Assembly (NCBI GenBank): GCA_965364735.1
Contig: CBDTYW010000262.1
Span: 1 to 5,062 of the forward strand
Direction of reading: 5' to 3'
Source: CBDTYW01 sp965364735
GTDB taxonomy: Bacteria > Actinomycetota > Nitriliruptoria > Nitriliruptorales > Nitriliruptoraceae
DNA length: 5,062 nucleotides
Part shown: positions 1 through 5,062 of the stretch, piece after piece
How the letters are laid out: the number at the start of each line of letters is the position of its first letter
Numbering within the stretch: position 1 is the first letter of the stretch
Made by a program: the position numbers and the translations under genes
Notes under the pieces: generated by a model
What the model saw: the letters and a program-made list of their open reading frames with translations, nothing else
Told to the model about the DNA's origin: nothing
The model's database searches: none

Positions 1-947
1 ACCCCCAAGACGCTGATGAACGGGGCGTGCTCGTGCACGAGGGCGACGAGGGCGTCCCGGCTGGAGTGGTGCGGCCGCCATCCTGTCGCGACGAGTCGAT
101 CGATCGAGAGCAGCCACGGGTGTGTGAAGAGGTTCAACGCCCCCGCCGGGTACTCGGTGATCCCGAGCTTCCATCCGACCGCCGCCGCCGTCGGGGCGAT
201 CGCCTCGGGGATCACGAGCGGGCTGCGCCCGGCGATGGCGAGCACCTCGTCGAAGGTCAGCCAGCCCTCGGGAGCGACGTTGAACACGCCCGCCAGATCG
301 TGCTCGACGACGTGCGCCACCGCGCTGGCGACGTCCCGGACGTCGACGAGCTGCAGGTCCGGCTCGTGCCCGGCGACCTGGATGACGCGCGGACCCTCGA
401 GCACCCGGCTGAAGGTGTTCTCGACGCCCGGTCCCGCAACGAGACATGGCCGCAGCCGGGTGACGGTGATCTCCGGATGCGCGGCCGCGAACGCGTCGAA
501 GACGTGCTCGAGCTCGGCCTTGTGCACGGCGTACGGGAAGTCGTCGTTGGGCCGCAGCGGCGAATCCTCGTCGAGGAAGTGCGGGTTGTCCGCGTGCGCG
601 CCGTAGACGGCGCCCGAGGACAGCTGCACGAACTGACGGACCCCGTTGACCTGCGCCGCACCGAGGACGTTGCGGGTCCCCCCGATGTTGGTGTCCCACA
701 TCGCCTGCTCGTCGCGGAGCGGGTCGAGCTGGAAGGCGAGGTGCACGACGACGTCGACGTCGACGAGCTCCATCGCGATCTCGGGACGTCGAATGTCCGC
801 GACGCGACCGCGCACCCGCGGATCAGCGTGGGTGACCCTCGTGAGGTCCAGCGCGCGGATCTCGGTGACGTCGTCGAGCCGAAGGAGCTCGTCGACCACG
901 ACGCGCCCGATCAGCCCGGCGGCTCCGGTGACGACGATGACGGTCAT
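1..947 (-). CDS. NAD-dependent epimerase/dehydratase, extended SDR family (3' end cut by window edge)
   Basis: A leftward reading frame open from ATG at 947 to the window edge gives 315 residues with no stop, so the C-terminus is missing. The N-terminus carries the Rossmann dinucleotide motif TGAAGLIG (residues 7-14). An acidic residue after strand 2 (Asp34) favours NAD(H) over NADP(H). HLA at 69-71, an NxxGTxN segment near 87-93, Ser110/Ser111 and the catalytic pair Tyr139-x3-Lys143 (YAVHK) are all in the expected places. This is an intact cytosolic sugar-epimerase-like or dehydratase-like oxidoreductase; the substrate cannot be told from sequence. A GGAG lies 8 bases before the ATG and supports the start. 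The gene begins 13 bases after the stop of the upstream XRE regulator on the same strand, so the two are probably co-transcribed. Family assignment is secure, the specific reaction is not. Confidence 0.93.
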   Translation of the reverse strand, partial: MTVIVVTGAAGLIGRVVVDELLRLDDVTEIRALDLTRVTHADPRVRGRVADIRRPEIAMELVDVDVVVHLAFQLDPLRDEQAMWDTNIGGTRNVLGAAQVNGVRQFVQLSSGAVYGAHADNPHFLDEDSPLRPNDDFPYAVHKAELEHVFDAFAAAHPEITVTRLRPCLVAGPGVENTFSRVLEGPRVIQVAGHEPDLQLVDVRDVASAVAHVVEHDLAGVFNVAPEGWLTFDEVLAIAGRSPLVIPEAIAPTAAAVGWKLGITEYPAGALNLFTHPWLLSIDRLVATGWRPHHSSRDALVALVHEHAPFISVLG

Positions 948-960
948 GCGGCGGTCTCCA

Positions 961-1428
961 TCATGAGGACTCGTCCATCCGTGCTGCGATGGCGAGGAGC
1001 AGCTGTCGGTCGGCCATCTCGAGCTTGTTGAACAGCCCGATCATCTGCACGAGCTCGAGCTGGCGGTCCGGGGTGAGCGAGGACCGGACCATGAGGATGG
1101 CCTCCTCGATCGAGTCGGGGCGCGCAGCGTCGCTGAGCGTACGCAGGGCCTTGAGGCGGCCTCCGCTGGCGCGGTCGAGGAGCCCGACGAACTCGTCGAT
1201 GTTCTCCCCCGACGACGCCGCCGCCCGCTCGAGCAACCACGCGTCGACCGCCAGCGCCTTGGACAGCGCCTTGATCGTCACCTTGTCGCCACGGATGCTG
1301 GCGGGTGCTTCGAGGAGGTTCTTGACCGCGTCCTGACTGACACCGGCGAGCTCCGCGAGCTGCTGCTGGGTCACGCCACGTCGACGCCGCGCCTCCTCGA
1401 GCAGGCCGCTGAGCGCACTCGTCACCAC
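961..1428 (-). CDS. XRE-family helix-turn-helix transcriptional regulator
   Basis: This 155-residue protein has an N-terminal Cro/C1-type helix-turn-helix at roughly residues 6-62. The core is VTQQQLAELAGVSQDAVKNLL (19-39), with the usual Q-x3-LA and GVS turn. The remaining ~90 residues are charged and helical with no recognised enzyme motif, probably for dimerisation or ligand sensing. Two GTG codons are adjacent (1426-1428 and 1423-1425); a GAGGA lies 7 bases before the first and 10 before the second, so the start is uncertain by one codon. It is the first gene of a likely two-gene operon with the SDR gene and diverges from the DUF2342 gene. By family it should bind DNA as a dimer, plausibly autoregulating or controlling the SDR gene, but its target is inferred. 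It is a stand-alone regulator with no visible toxin partner. Confidence 0.9.
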   Translation of the reverse strand: MVTSALSGLLEEARRRRGVTQQQLAELAGVSQDAVKNLLEAPASIRGDKVTIKALSKALAVDAWLLERAAASSGENIDEFVGLLDRASGGRLKALRTLSDAARPDSIEEAILMVRSSLTPDRQLELVQMIGLFNKLEMADRQLLLAIAARMDESS

Positions 1429-1455
1429 GTCGGATTCCTCGGTTCGGGAGTGCCG

Positions 1456-1476
1456 ATCCTACGACGCTCATCGTCG
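1456..1476 (-). promoter_or_regulatory. Possible promoter/operator of the XRE-SDR operon
   Basis: On the minus strand TAGGAT (1461-1456) fits the TAnnnT form of an actinobacterial -10 element and lies about 27 bases before the GTG start. Directly upstream is a short dyad, CGACG-N5-CGTCG (1462-1476), which could be an autoregulatory operator for the XRE protein. No convincing -35 hexamer is seen at the right distance, so this is weak support. Confidence 0.27.
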
Positions 1477-1537
1477 CGCGCTCCGAAACCGACGGTCAGG
1501 GGATCGCGTCACGGTCTCCTTCGACCTGAACCCACCT

Positions 1538-1586
1538 CGCTCACGGACACTGAGCGCGCGGTCAGCAACGTCGCTCGCACCGAGCG
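1538..1586. repeat. Two short inverted repeats upstream of the DUF2342 gene
   Basis: CGCTCA-N7-TGAGCG (1538-1556) and CGCTCG-CAC-CGAGCG (1572-1586) are perfect 6-base-arm inverted repeats in the 182-base gap between the divergent XRE and DUF2342 genes. They could be operators for the neighbouring regulator or hairpins in the DUF2342 leader. Arms this short arise by chance in GC-rich DNA, so function is unproven. No clear rightward -35/-10 pair was found in the gap. Confidence 0.35.
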
Positions 1587-1610
1587 CCGACTTCGGGAAC
1601 ACTCCTCGGT

Positions 1611-3077
1611 ATGAGCGATGACACCCCTGACTTCCCCTTCGGCTTCGACCCGGAGGACTTCTCCGGACAGCTGCCGGAGCAGTTCCAGCAGATGTTCGAG
1701 CAGCTCGGACCTGCGCTGCAGAACCTGCAGTCCATGTTCGCGGGCGGCATCGGCGGCGCCGACAGCGGGCCGGTGAACTGGGACGTGGCCACGAAGATGG
1801 CCCTCCAGATCGCCGCCGCGGACGATCGCGACCCCACGCCGGAGGAAGAGGCTCGGGCGCAACGGGCATGGGAGGTCGCCGAGCACTGGCTCGACGCCGG
1901 CGAGCTGCCGAACCCGACGACGTCCGGACGCCTCGTCGTCGCCGGCCGCGCCGAGTGGGCCCAGCTGGCGCTGCGCTCCATCCGGCCCATGATCGAGCCG
2001 ATCGCTGACGCCAACGTCCGCGCGATGACCGAGCTCGCGGCCGAGCAGTTCTCTGCCGACGACGTCGCCGCGCAGCTGCGCGAGATGGGCATGGAGGGCA
2101 TGGAGGCCATGCTCGGCAACTTCGACCCGTCGCAGATGGGCCAGATGATGCGCCCCATGGCCGCGCACATGTCCGGGGTCCAGGCGGGACAGGTCGTCGG
2201 ACAGCTCGCGACCCAGCTCCTCGGCCAGTACGACCTCGGCATCCCGACGGCCCCGTCGTCGGACTGCTTCCACCTCGCGCACAACGTCACCGACACCTTC
2301 GCGGGCTACGACCTCGACGCGACGGAGATCGACGTCGTGCTCGCGCTCAACGAGGGCGCGTACCGGCGGCTCTACGCCGCCATCCCGTGGCTCGAGGGCC
2401 ACATCCATCGCCTCGTCGCCCAGTTCGCCCAGGGCACGAAGGTCGACGCCGAGGCGCTCGCCCAGATGGCGCAGGAGCTCATGGAGGACGTGGATCTCGA
2501 GGACCCCGCGTCGCTCGAGCGCGCCCAGCGTCGCGCGGCGGAGTTCCGCTTCCAGCCGACTCCGGAGCAGCAGCGCGTCCTCGAACGGCTCCAAGGCGTC
2601 ACCGCGCTCGTCGGCGCCTGGGCACGTGCGGAGGCTCGCCGGGCCGCGGGCGACCGCATCCCGTCGCTGGGCCGCATCGAGGAGGTCCTCAAGCGGCGCC
2701 GCGCCACCCAGGGCGACGGCGAGCAGGCGCTCGCGCAGCTCCTCGGGCTGGACCTGCGACCCGACGACGAGACCATCGGCGAGGCCTTCGTCGCGTACGT
2801 GGAGGAGACCGCCGGGCCACAGGCGCTGCGGGCGGCGCTGGCCCACCCGGAGAACCTGCCGACCAGCGACGAGCTCGCCGAGCCGGCGCGCTGGCTGGCC
2901 CGCACCACCGACGCCCCGCTCCCGGAGGGCATGGAGGTCGCCGAGGAGACCGAGGACGAGTTCGCGATCCCCGACGACGTCTCGGAGCTCTTCTCCGGTC
3001 TCGGTGACGCCCCCGTGGAGCTGTCTGCCGAGGAGCGAGTCCAGGCCCGTGAAGCCGACGACGGCAGCGACGCCTAG
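1611..3077 (+). CDS. DUF2342/zincin_2 family protein (TIGR03624-like), apparently inactive metalloprotease
   Basis: A 488-residue protein with the family layout: a short F/P/G-rich N-terminus, a GPVNWDVA segment near 53-60, helices with an AEW motif (114-116), a Met-rich stretch (159-187), a G/Q-rich hydrophobic stretch (190-215), the zincin-like helix, and an RIEEVLKRRRA segment (355-365). It ends in an acidic tail. Relatives, as I recall them, carry (H/R)EAAH followed by RLF..VPWL, and later an EGW whose Glu is a possible ligand. Here the first motif reads Asn247-Glu-Gly-Ala-Tyr251 followed by RRLYAAIPWL, and EGW is replaced by Gly335-Ala-Trp337. Both His positions and the distal Glu are therefore missing, so zinc catalysis looks unlikely and a scaffold or binding role is more plausible. 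There is no signal peptide. The start fits the family (MSDD..PFGF), although only a weak GGGA 12 bases upstream could serve as ribosome site. The gene converges on the M48-like gene and overlaps it by 4 bases. Confidence 0.92.
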   Translation: MSDDTPDFPFGFDPEDFSGQLPEQFQQMFEQLGPALQNLQSMFAGGIGGADSGPVNWDVATKMALQIAAADDRDPTPEEEARAQRAWEVAEHWLDAGELPNPTTSGRLVVAGRAEWAQLALRSIRPMIEPIADANVRAMTELAAEQFSADDVAAQLREMGMEGMEAMLGNFDPSQMGQMMRPMAAHMSGVQAGQVVGQLATQLLGQYDLGIPTAPSSDCFHLAHNVTDTFAGYDLDATEIDVVLALNEGAYRRLYAAIPWLEGHIHRLVAQFAQGTKVDAEALAQMAQELMEDVDLEDPASLERAQRRAAEFRFQPTPEQQRVLERLQGVTALVGAWARAEARRAAGDRIPSLGRIEEVLKRRRATQGDGEQALAQLLGLDLRPDDETIGEAFVAYVEETAGPQALRAALAHPENLPTSDELAEPARWLARTTDAPLPEGMEVAEETEDEFAIPDDVSELFSGLGDAPVELSAEERVQAREADDGSDA

Positions 3078-3655
3078 GACGCCGTGTCGTCCTCGTCCTG
3101 TTCCGGCAGGACCGCGCGAGCGCGTCCCGCCTCCCAGCCGGAGAGCCACGCCTGCGCCTCAGCGGTCCGCGGGAACCGCGCCACGAGGGCGTGGAACGCC
3201 TTCGAATGGTCCTCGACATGGAGGTGCGCGAGCTCATGGACGATGACGTAGTCGCGGACGTAGTCCGGGAACGCGGCGACTTCGGCGCTGATGCGGATCG
3301 ACCCGTCCGCGGGGGTGCAGCTCCCGTAGCGACGACGCATCCGACGTGACCACACGATCGTCGTGGGCTGGACACCGTCGAGGTGGGCCTTCGCGAGCCG
3401 GACCGCATGGCCACGGAGCGCTTCGTCGTCGGTTGCCCCGCCCGCCGCCCGGCGCGTGACCCGGTCCACGAGCGAGGTGATGAGCCGCTGCTCCTCGGCT
3501 GCCGGGAGCCCCGCGGGGACCTGCACGACGACGCGTTGCTCCCGCACGAACGCCGTGGCGGAGCGGCGCCGACGGCTGGAGCGCTGCACCTCGATCGCGG
3601 GTCGGTTCCCGTCGGCCGGCAGGTGCACCACCTCGCGTGCGGCGGCACGTGCCAT
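3074..3655 (-). CDS. YgjP/M48-like zinc metallopeptidase (DUF45 family)
   Basis: A 193-residue protein with the hallmarks of the YgjP-like (DUF45, SprT-related) peptidase family. These are a basic segment with the signature WSRRMRRRYGSC (102-113; family form S-x-RWGSC), then HELAH at 140-144 and a third putative zinc ligand His150 in HLHVEDHSKAF. His140, His144, His150 and the catalytic Glu141 are all present, so it should be an active zinc protease; the substrate is unknown. No signal peptide or membrane segment is seen, so it is probably cytosolic. The reading frame stays open upstream to 3904, but the ATG at 3655 is chosen because a perfect AGGAGG sits 5 bases before it and the longer version would add unrelated non-coding sequence. 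The length agrees with short actinobacterial members. The C-terminus is acidic (EQDEDD). Confidence 0.93.
   Translation of the reverse strand: MARAAAREVVHLPADGNRPAIEVQRSSRRRRSATAFVREQRVVVQVPAGLPAAEEQRLITSLVDRVTRRAAGGATDDEALRGHAVRLAKAHLDGVQPTTIVWSRRMRRRYGSCTPADGSIRISAEVAAFPDYVRDYVIVHELAHLHVEDHSKAFHALVARFPRTAEAQAWLSGWEAGRARAVLPEQDEDDTAS
3095..3112 (+). terminator. Weak hairpin just after the DUF2342 stop
   Basis: GTCCTG-TTCCGG-CAGGAC forms a perfect 6-bp stem with a 6-base loop, beginning 18 bases after the DUF2342 stop and lying within the 3' coding end of the opposing M48-like gene. No T-tract follows, so it would be an atypical intrinsic terminator at best. Confidence 0.22.
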
Positions 3656-3660
3656 GACGG

Positions 3661-3666
3661 CCTCCT
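3661..3666 (-). promoter_or_regulatory. Strong ribosome binding site of the M48-like gene
   Basis: AGGAGG on the minus strand, 5 bases before ATG at 3655. It is the clearest Shine-Dalgarno in the window and decides the start of the M48-like gene, excluding the 83-residue upstream extension of the open frame. Confidence 0.85.
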
Positions 3667-3819
3667 CGGCTCGGACGGGACGCCCGGGCGGGTACGTCCG
3701 GTGAACATGCAACCGCATCGGGTGGGTGGAAGCTGTGACGTCGGACGGCGCTGTGGATCGTCTAGACACCACCCCGTCCCGCGTCAACGATCCCGAGCGG
3801 AATCCCAGATGTAGTGCGC

Positions 3820-3830
3820 GTGTCGCACAC
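3820..3830. repeat. GTGT-CGC-ACAC dyad
   Basis: A short palindrome-like operator candidate; the arms extend by one pair to CGTGT/ACACG (3819-3831). It lies about 165 bases upstream of the M48-like start and within the DnaA-box region. It may bind a regulator, but no known consensus is matched. Confidence 0.3.
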
Positions 3831-3860
3831 GTTACAAGCCCGCGAAACCGGGATGAACGT

Positions 3861-3874
3861 CCACAGCGCTGTGG
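3861..3874. repeat. Perfect 14-bp palindrome CCACAGCGCTGTGG
   Basis: Two DnaA-box cores (CCACA and TGTGG) face each other around AGCGCT in a perfect palindrome. Its right half, GCGCTGTGG (3866-3874), recurs exactly at 3748-3756 as part of the leftmost DnaA-like box, 118 bases away. This supports a repeated binding unit rather than a single chance match. Confidence 0.6.
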
Positions 3875-3910
3875 GCAACGTGTGGAGGGAGATTCAGGGC
3901 CCAAAGGGAT

Positions 3911-3927
3911 GATCAGAGGACGATCAG
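3911..3927 (+). repeat. GATCAG direct repeat with 11-base period
   Basis: GATCAG occurs at 3911-3916 and 3922-3927, again 11 bases apart, between the two DnaA-box groups. GATCAG does not resemble a DnaA box, but the shared period places it on the same helical face. Two copies of a 6-mer are weak evidence. Confidence 0.35.
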
Positions 3928-4028
3928 TCGGAGAGCGTTCCTACGACCACAACGGTTGCCCGCCGGTACTCCCCCACGCGACACACAAGTTGTCCACGAG
4001 TTATCCACAAATGTGGGCTCGATGTCGA

Positions 4029-4059
4029 TTGACCGGAACCCCCCGTTCACGCCTACGGT
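4029..4059 (+). promoter_or_regulatory. Candidate sigma-70-type promoter for the fic gene
   Basis: TTGACC (4029-4034) and TACGGT (4054-4059) match -35 and actinobacterial TAnnnT -10 elements with a 19-base spacer, slightly long. Transcription would start near 4066, giving a leader of about 140 bases before the Fic start. The perfect DnaA box (4001-4009) lies 19 bases upstream of the -35, where a bound protein could affect the promoter. Confidence 0.45.
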
Positions 4060-4080
4060 GACGGCAGCGAGTCCCCCGAT

Positions 4081-4196
4081 GCCGGGTCGACGATCGCCCG
4101 CTCCACGGGGAAGGGAGCGGCCGGTCGCGTGACCCGGCGCGGGGGCCTTGTCATGTCCGGCCCAAGCGGCCACGAGACCGGCCACGACGGCCGTGG
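4081..4196 (+). promoter_or_regulatory. Possible structured 5' leader of the fic gene
   Basis: Two perfect 8-base inverted repeats are interleaved: GCCGGGTC (4081-4088) with GACCCGGC (4131-4138), and GGCCGGTC (4119-4126) with GACCGGCC (4176-4183). A further stem CCACG-N5-CGTGG (4182-4196) overlaps the second arm and covers the first two bases of the ribosome site GGGAGA (4195-4200). This arrangement allows a pseudoknot or mutually exclusive folds that hide or expose the ribosome site. In DNA this GC-rich, such repeats can occur by chance, and no known riboswitch family is recognised. Confidence 0.3.
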
Positions 4197-4208
4197 GAGA
4201 CGACGGTG

Positions 4209-5062
4209 ATGTCCACCACCAACCGCCCCGCGCGGGTTGCCCCGAGCGCTCATCTCGAAGCCCTGACGGAGCACGCCCACGTGCTGCGCGCAGCCCTCGC
4301 CACCGTCGCCGAGCCGTCGTCGCACGCCGGCGAGATCGTCGCGGGCACGCTCCGACTCGAGGGCGCCCACCTGAGCAGCGCCGACGTGGCAACCCTCGCG
4401 GACCCCGGGCGGATCCTCGCAGCCGGCCCCAACGGCGGCGTTGCGGCCAACACCACGCTCGACGCGCTCGGCTACACGATCACCGGGCACGAGGACGACA
4501 GCGTCGTCCGGGCGCTCGAGGTCCGTGGGGTCATCGCCGCGCTGACCGCCGCCGACCTGACGTCGGAGCTGCGGGCCGACCCCCGCGCCGCCCTCGCGCG
4601 CGCCCACACCCTGCTGACCGCCGGCCTCCTCGACGCCGACACCGCCGGGACGCTGCGCGTCACCGATCAGGTCGTGCACGACGCGGCCGATGGACGGATC
4701 GTCTTCTTCCCGACCGACACGTCCGCCCTCGGAACACGGTTCGACCGCCTCATGGACCACTGGGACGACCTGGACGCGGATCCGCTCCGCGCCGCAGCCG
4801 TCGTCCACCACGAGCTGCTCGTCATGCACCCGTTCGAGGCCGCGAACGGCCGTCTCGCACGGATCGCGGTCCGGCACCTGCTGGCCAGCGCGGACCTCAT
4901 CCACCTCGACGACGCCCCGTTCGAGGCGGCGCTCGCCGAGGACCGCCTCGGCTACTGGACCGAGACGGCGGCCGATGAGAAGCGCGGGGCGCTCGCCAAG
5001 GGCGCCGAGCGGCTCGTCGAAGCGGTCGTGGCGGGGCTGCGCGCCAGCGCCGAGGCCGCGGG
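4209..5062 (+). CDS. Class II-type Fic domain protein with atypical catalytic loop (3' end cut by window edge)
   Basis: The frame is open from ATG at 4209 to the window edge (284 residues). GGGAGA lies 8 bases before the ATG; an in-frame GTG directly precedes it. Fic proteins typically transfer AMP from ATP to target-protein hydroxyls. Near the N-terminus, Thr47-x3-Glu51-Gly52 (TLRLEG) fits the inhibitory motif (S/T)xxxE(G/N) of class II Fic proteins, whose Glu blocks ATP by pairing with the second Arg of the Fic loop. A flap-like segment (IVFFPTD, 164-170) precedes the Fic core. The loop at 207-218 reads HPFEAANGRLAR: His207, Phe209, Asn213, Gly214, Arg215 and Arg218 are present, but Ala211 replaces the Asp/Glu that coordinates Mg2+ in HPFx(D/E)GNGR, and Ala212 replaces Gly. 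Activity is therefore uncertain; it could be weak, different or absent. No antitoxin gene is visible, in keeping with built-in inhibition. The C-terminus is unseen. Confidence 0.9.
   Translation, partial: MSTTNRPARVAPSAHLEALTEHAHVLRAALATVAEPSSHAGEIVAGTLRLEGAHLSSADVATLADPGRILAAGPNGGVAANTTLDALGYTITGHEDDSVVRALEVRGVIAALTAADLTSELRADPRAALARAHTLLTAGLLDADTAGTLRVTDQVVHDAADGRIVFFPTDTSALGTRFDRLMDHWDDLDADPLRAAAVVHHELLVMHPFEAANGRLARIAVRHLLASADLIHLDDAPFEAALAEDRLGYWTETAADEKRGALAKGAERLVEAVVAGLRASAEAA

Larger units (their letters stand above)
3752..4020. other. DnaA-box cluster, candidate replication-origin-like or DnaA-binding element
   Basis: I compared 9-mers with TTATCCACA (the classic DnaA box) and TTGTCCACA (the actinobacterial form). 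Plus-strand sites: 3857-3865 ACGTCCACA (7/9), 3990-3998 TTGTCCACG (8/9), 4001-4009 TTATCCACA (9/9). Minus-strand sites: 3752-3760 CGATCCACA (7/9), 3870-3878 TTGCCCACA (8/9), 3881-3889 CCCTCCACA (6/9), 4012-4020 GAGCCCACA (6/9). Start-to-start distances of 11 bases recur (3870/3881, 3990/4001/4012), meaning 9-mers separated by 2 bases, as in ordered DnaA arrays. The region lies between divergent genes and is locally AT-rich, which suits an origin. Against this, dnaA, dnaN, rpmH and parAB are not next to it, and no long AT-rich unwinding element is visible. A DnaA-titration site or a DnaA-regulated promoter region are alternatives. The boxes are observed; the origin role is inference. Confidence 0.6.
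3656..4208. other. 553-base non-coding region between divergent genes
   Basis: No credible gene lies here; the short frames that cross it are spurious or extensions of neighbours. Moving rightward it contains the M48-like gene's ribosome site, a DnaA-box-like 9-mer at 3752-3760, a GTGT-CGC-ACAC dyad (3820-3830), an inverted DnaA-box pair (3857-3889), GATCAG repeats (3911-3927), an AT-rich patch with the best DnaA boxes (3981-4030), a candidate promoter (4029-4059) and a GC-rich leader with inverted repeats (4081-4196). Bases 3981-4030 are about 46% G+C, well below the flanking genes. Confidence 0.8.

Noticed and set aside
730..770. Tandem GACGTC/GTCGAC-like repeats
   Set aside because: They fall in codons for an alternating Val-Asp stretch (residues 62-68) of the SDR protein, so coding content explains them.
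16..1031. Long rightward open frames opposite the SDR gene
   Set aside because: They are antisense shadows: the leftward frame has clear Rossmann and YxxxK motifs, while these translate to low-complexity Arg/Asp/Val-rich sequence without family features.
2085..2171. Met-rich stretch in the DUF2342 protein (nine Met in residues 159-187) as a possible copper-binding site
   Set aside because: As far as I recall, a Met/Gly-rich segment at this place is common in the family, so it is not specific evidence for metal binding.
1509..3149. A 546-residue leftward frame opposite the DUF2342 gene
   Set aside because: A GC-rich antisense shadow; its translation is Arg/Leu/Gly-rich with no domain, while the plus-strand protein matches a known family throughout.
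3656..3904. N-terminal extension of the M48-like protein
   Set aside because: An AGGAGG stands 5 bases before the ATG at 3655, and the extension would cover the regulatory region with no family similarity.
3656..4208. Mobile-element end, attachment site or CRISPR array
   Set aside because: No tRNA, integrase, terminal inverted repeats or regularly spaced long repeats are seen; the short repeats fit DnaA-type boxes better.
4053..4978. Long frames on both strands overlapping the fic gene
   Set aside because: Their translations are Arg/Pro- or Gly/Val-rich with no motifs; the true frame carries the Fic and inhibitory motifs.
4209..5062. Fic as the toxin of a Fic-antitoxin pair
   Set aside because: No small antitoxin gene precedes it, and the inhibitory motif is inside the protein itself (residues 47-52).

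Overview
The window is GC-rich throughout. Codon use favours G/C at third positions, GTG starts occur, and it carries a member of the zincin-like DUF2342 family, which is largely actinobacterial. Together these point to a high-GC actinobacterium; I cannot place it more closely. No rRNA, tRNA, insertion sequence or CRISPR array is visible.

Left part (1-1610): two genes run leftward and probably form one operon. They are an XRE-type helix-turn-helix regulator and, 13 bases after its stop, an extended short-chain dehydrogenase/epimerase whose C-terminus runs off the left edge. A 182-base gap with several short inverted repeats separates the regulator from the next gene, which diverges from it.

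Centre (1611-3655): a 488-residue DUF2342/zincin_2 protein (rightward) and a 193-residue YgjP/M48-like metallopeptidase (leftward) converge. Their stop codons overlap inside one CTAG. The M48-like protein has a complete HELAH-x5-H site. The DUF2342 protein has lost the histidines of its zincin motif and looks catalytically dead.

Right part (3656-5062): a 553-base non-coding region between divergent genes holds a cluster of DnaA-box-like sequences. One is a perfect TTATCCACA, several are near matches, and many lie exactly 11 bases apart in a local AT-rich patch. This looks like a replication-origin-type or DnaA-titration element, although no dnaA, dnaN or rpmH is present. A candidate promoter and a possibly structured leader follow, leading into a Fic-domain gene that is cut by the right edge. 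That protein keeps the N-terminal class II inhibitory motif, but its catalytic loop reads HPFEAANGR, without the usual acidic metal ligand.

The most interesting points are the phased DnaA-box region at an unexpected locus, the atypical Fic active site and the degenerate metalloprotease. No single shared pathway links all five genes.
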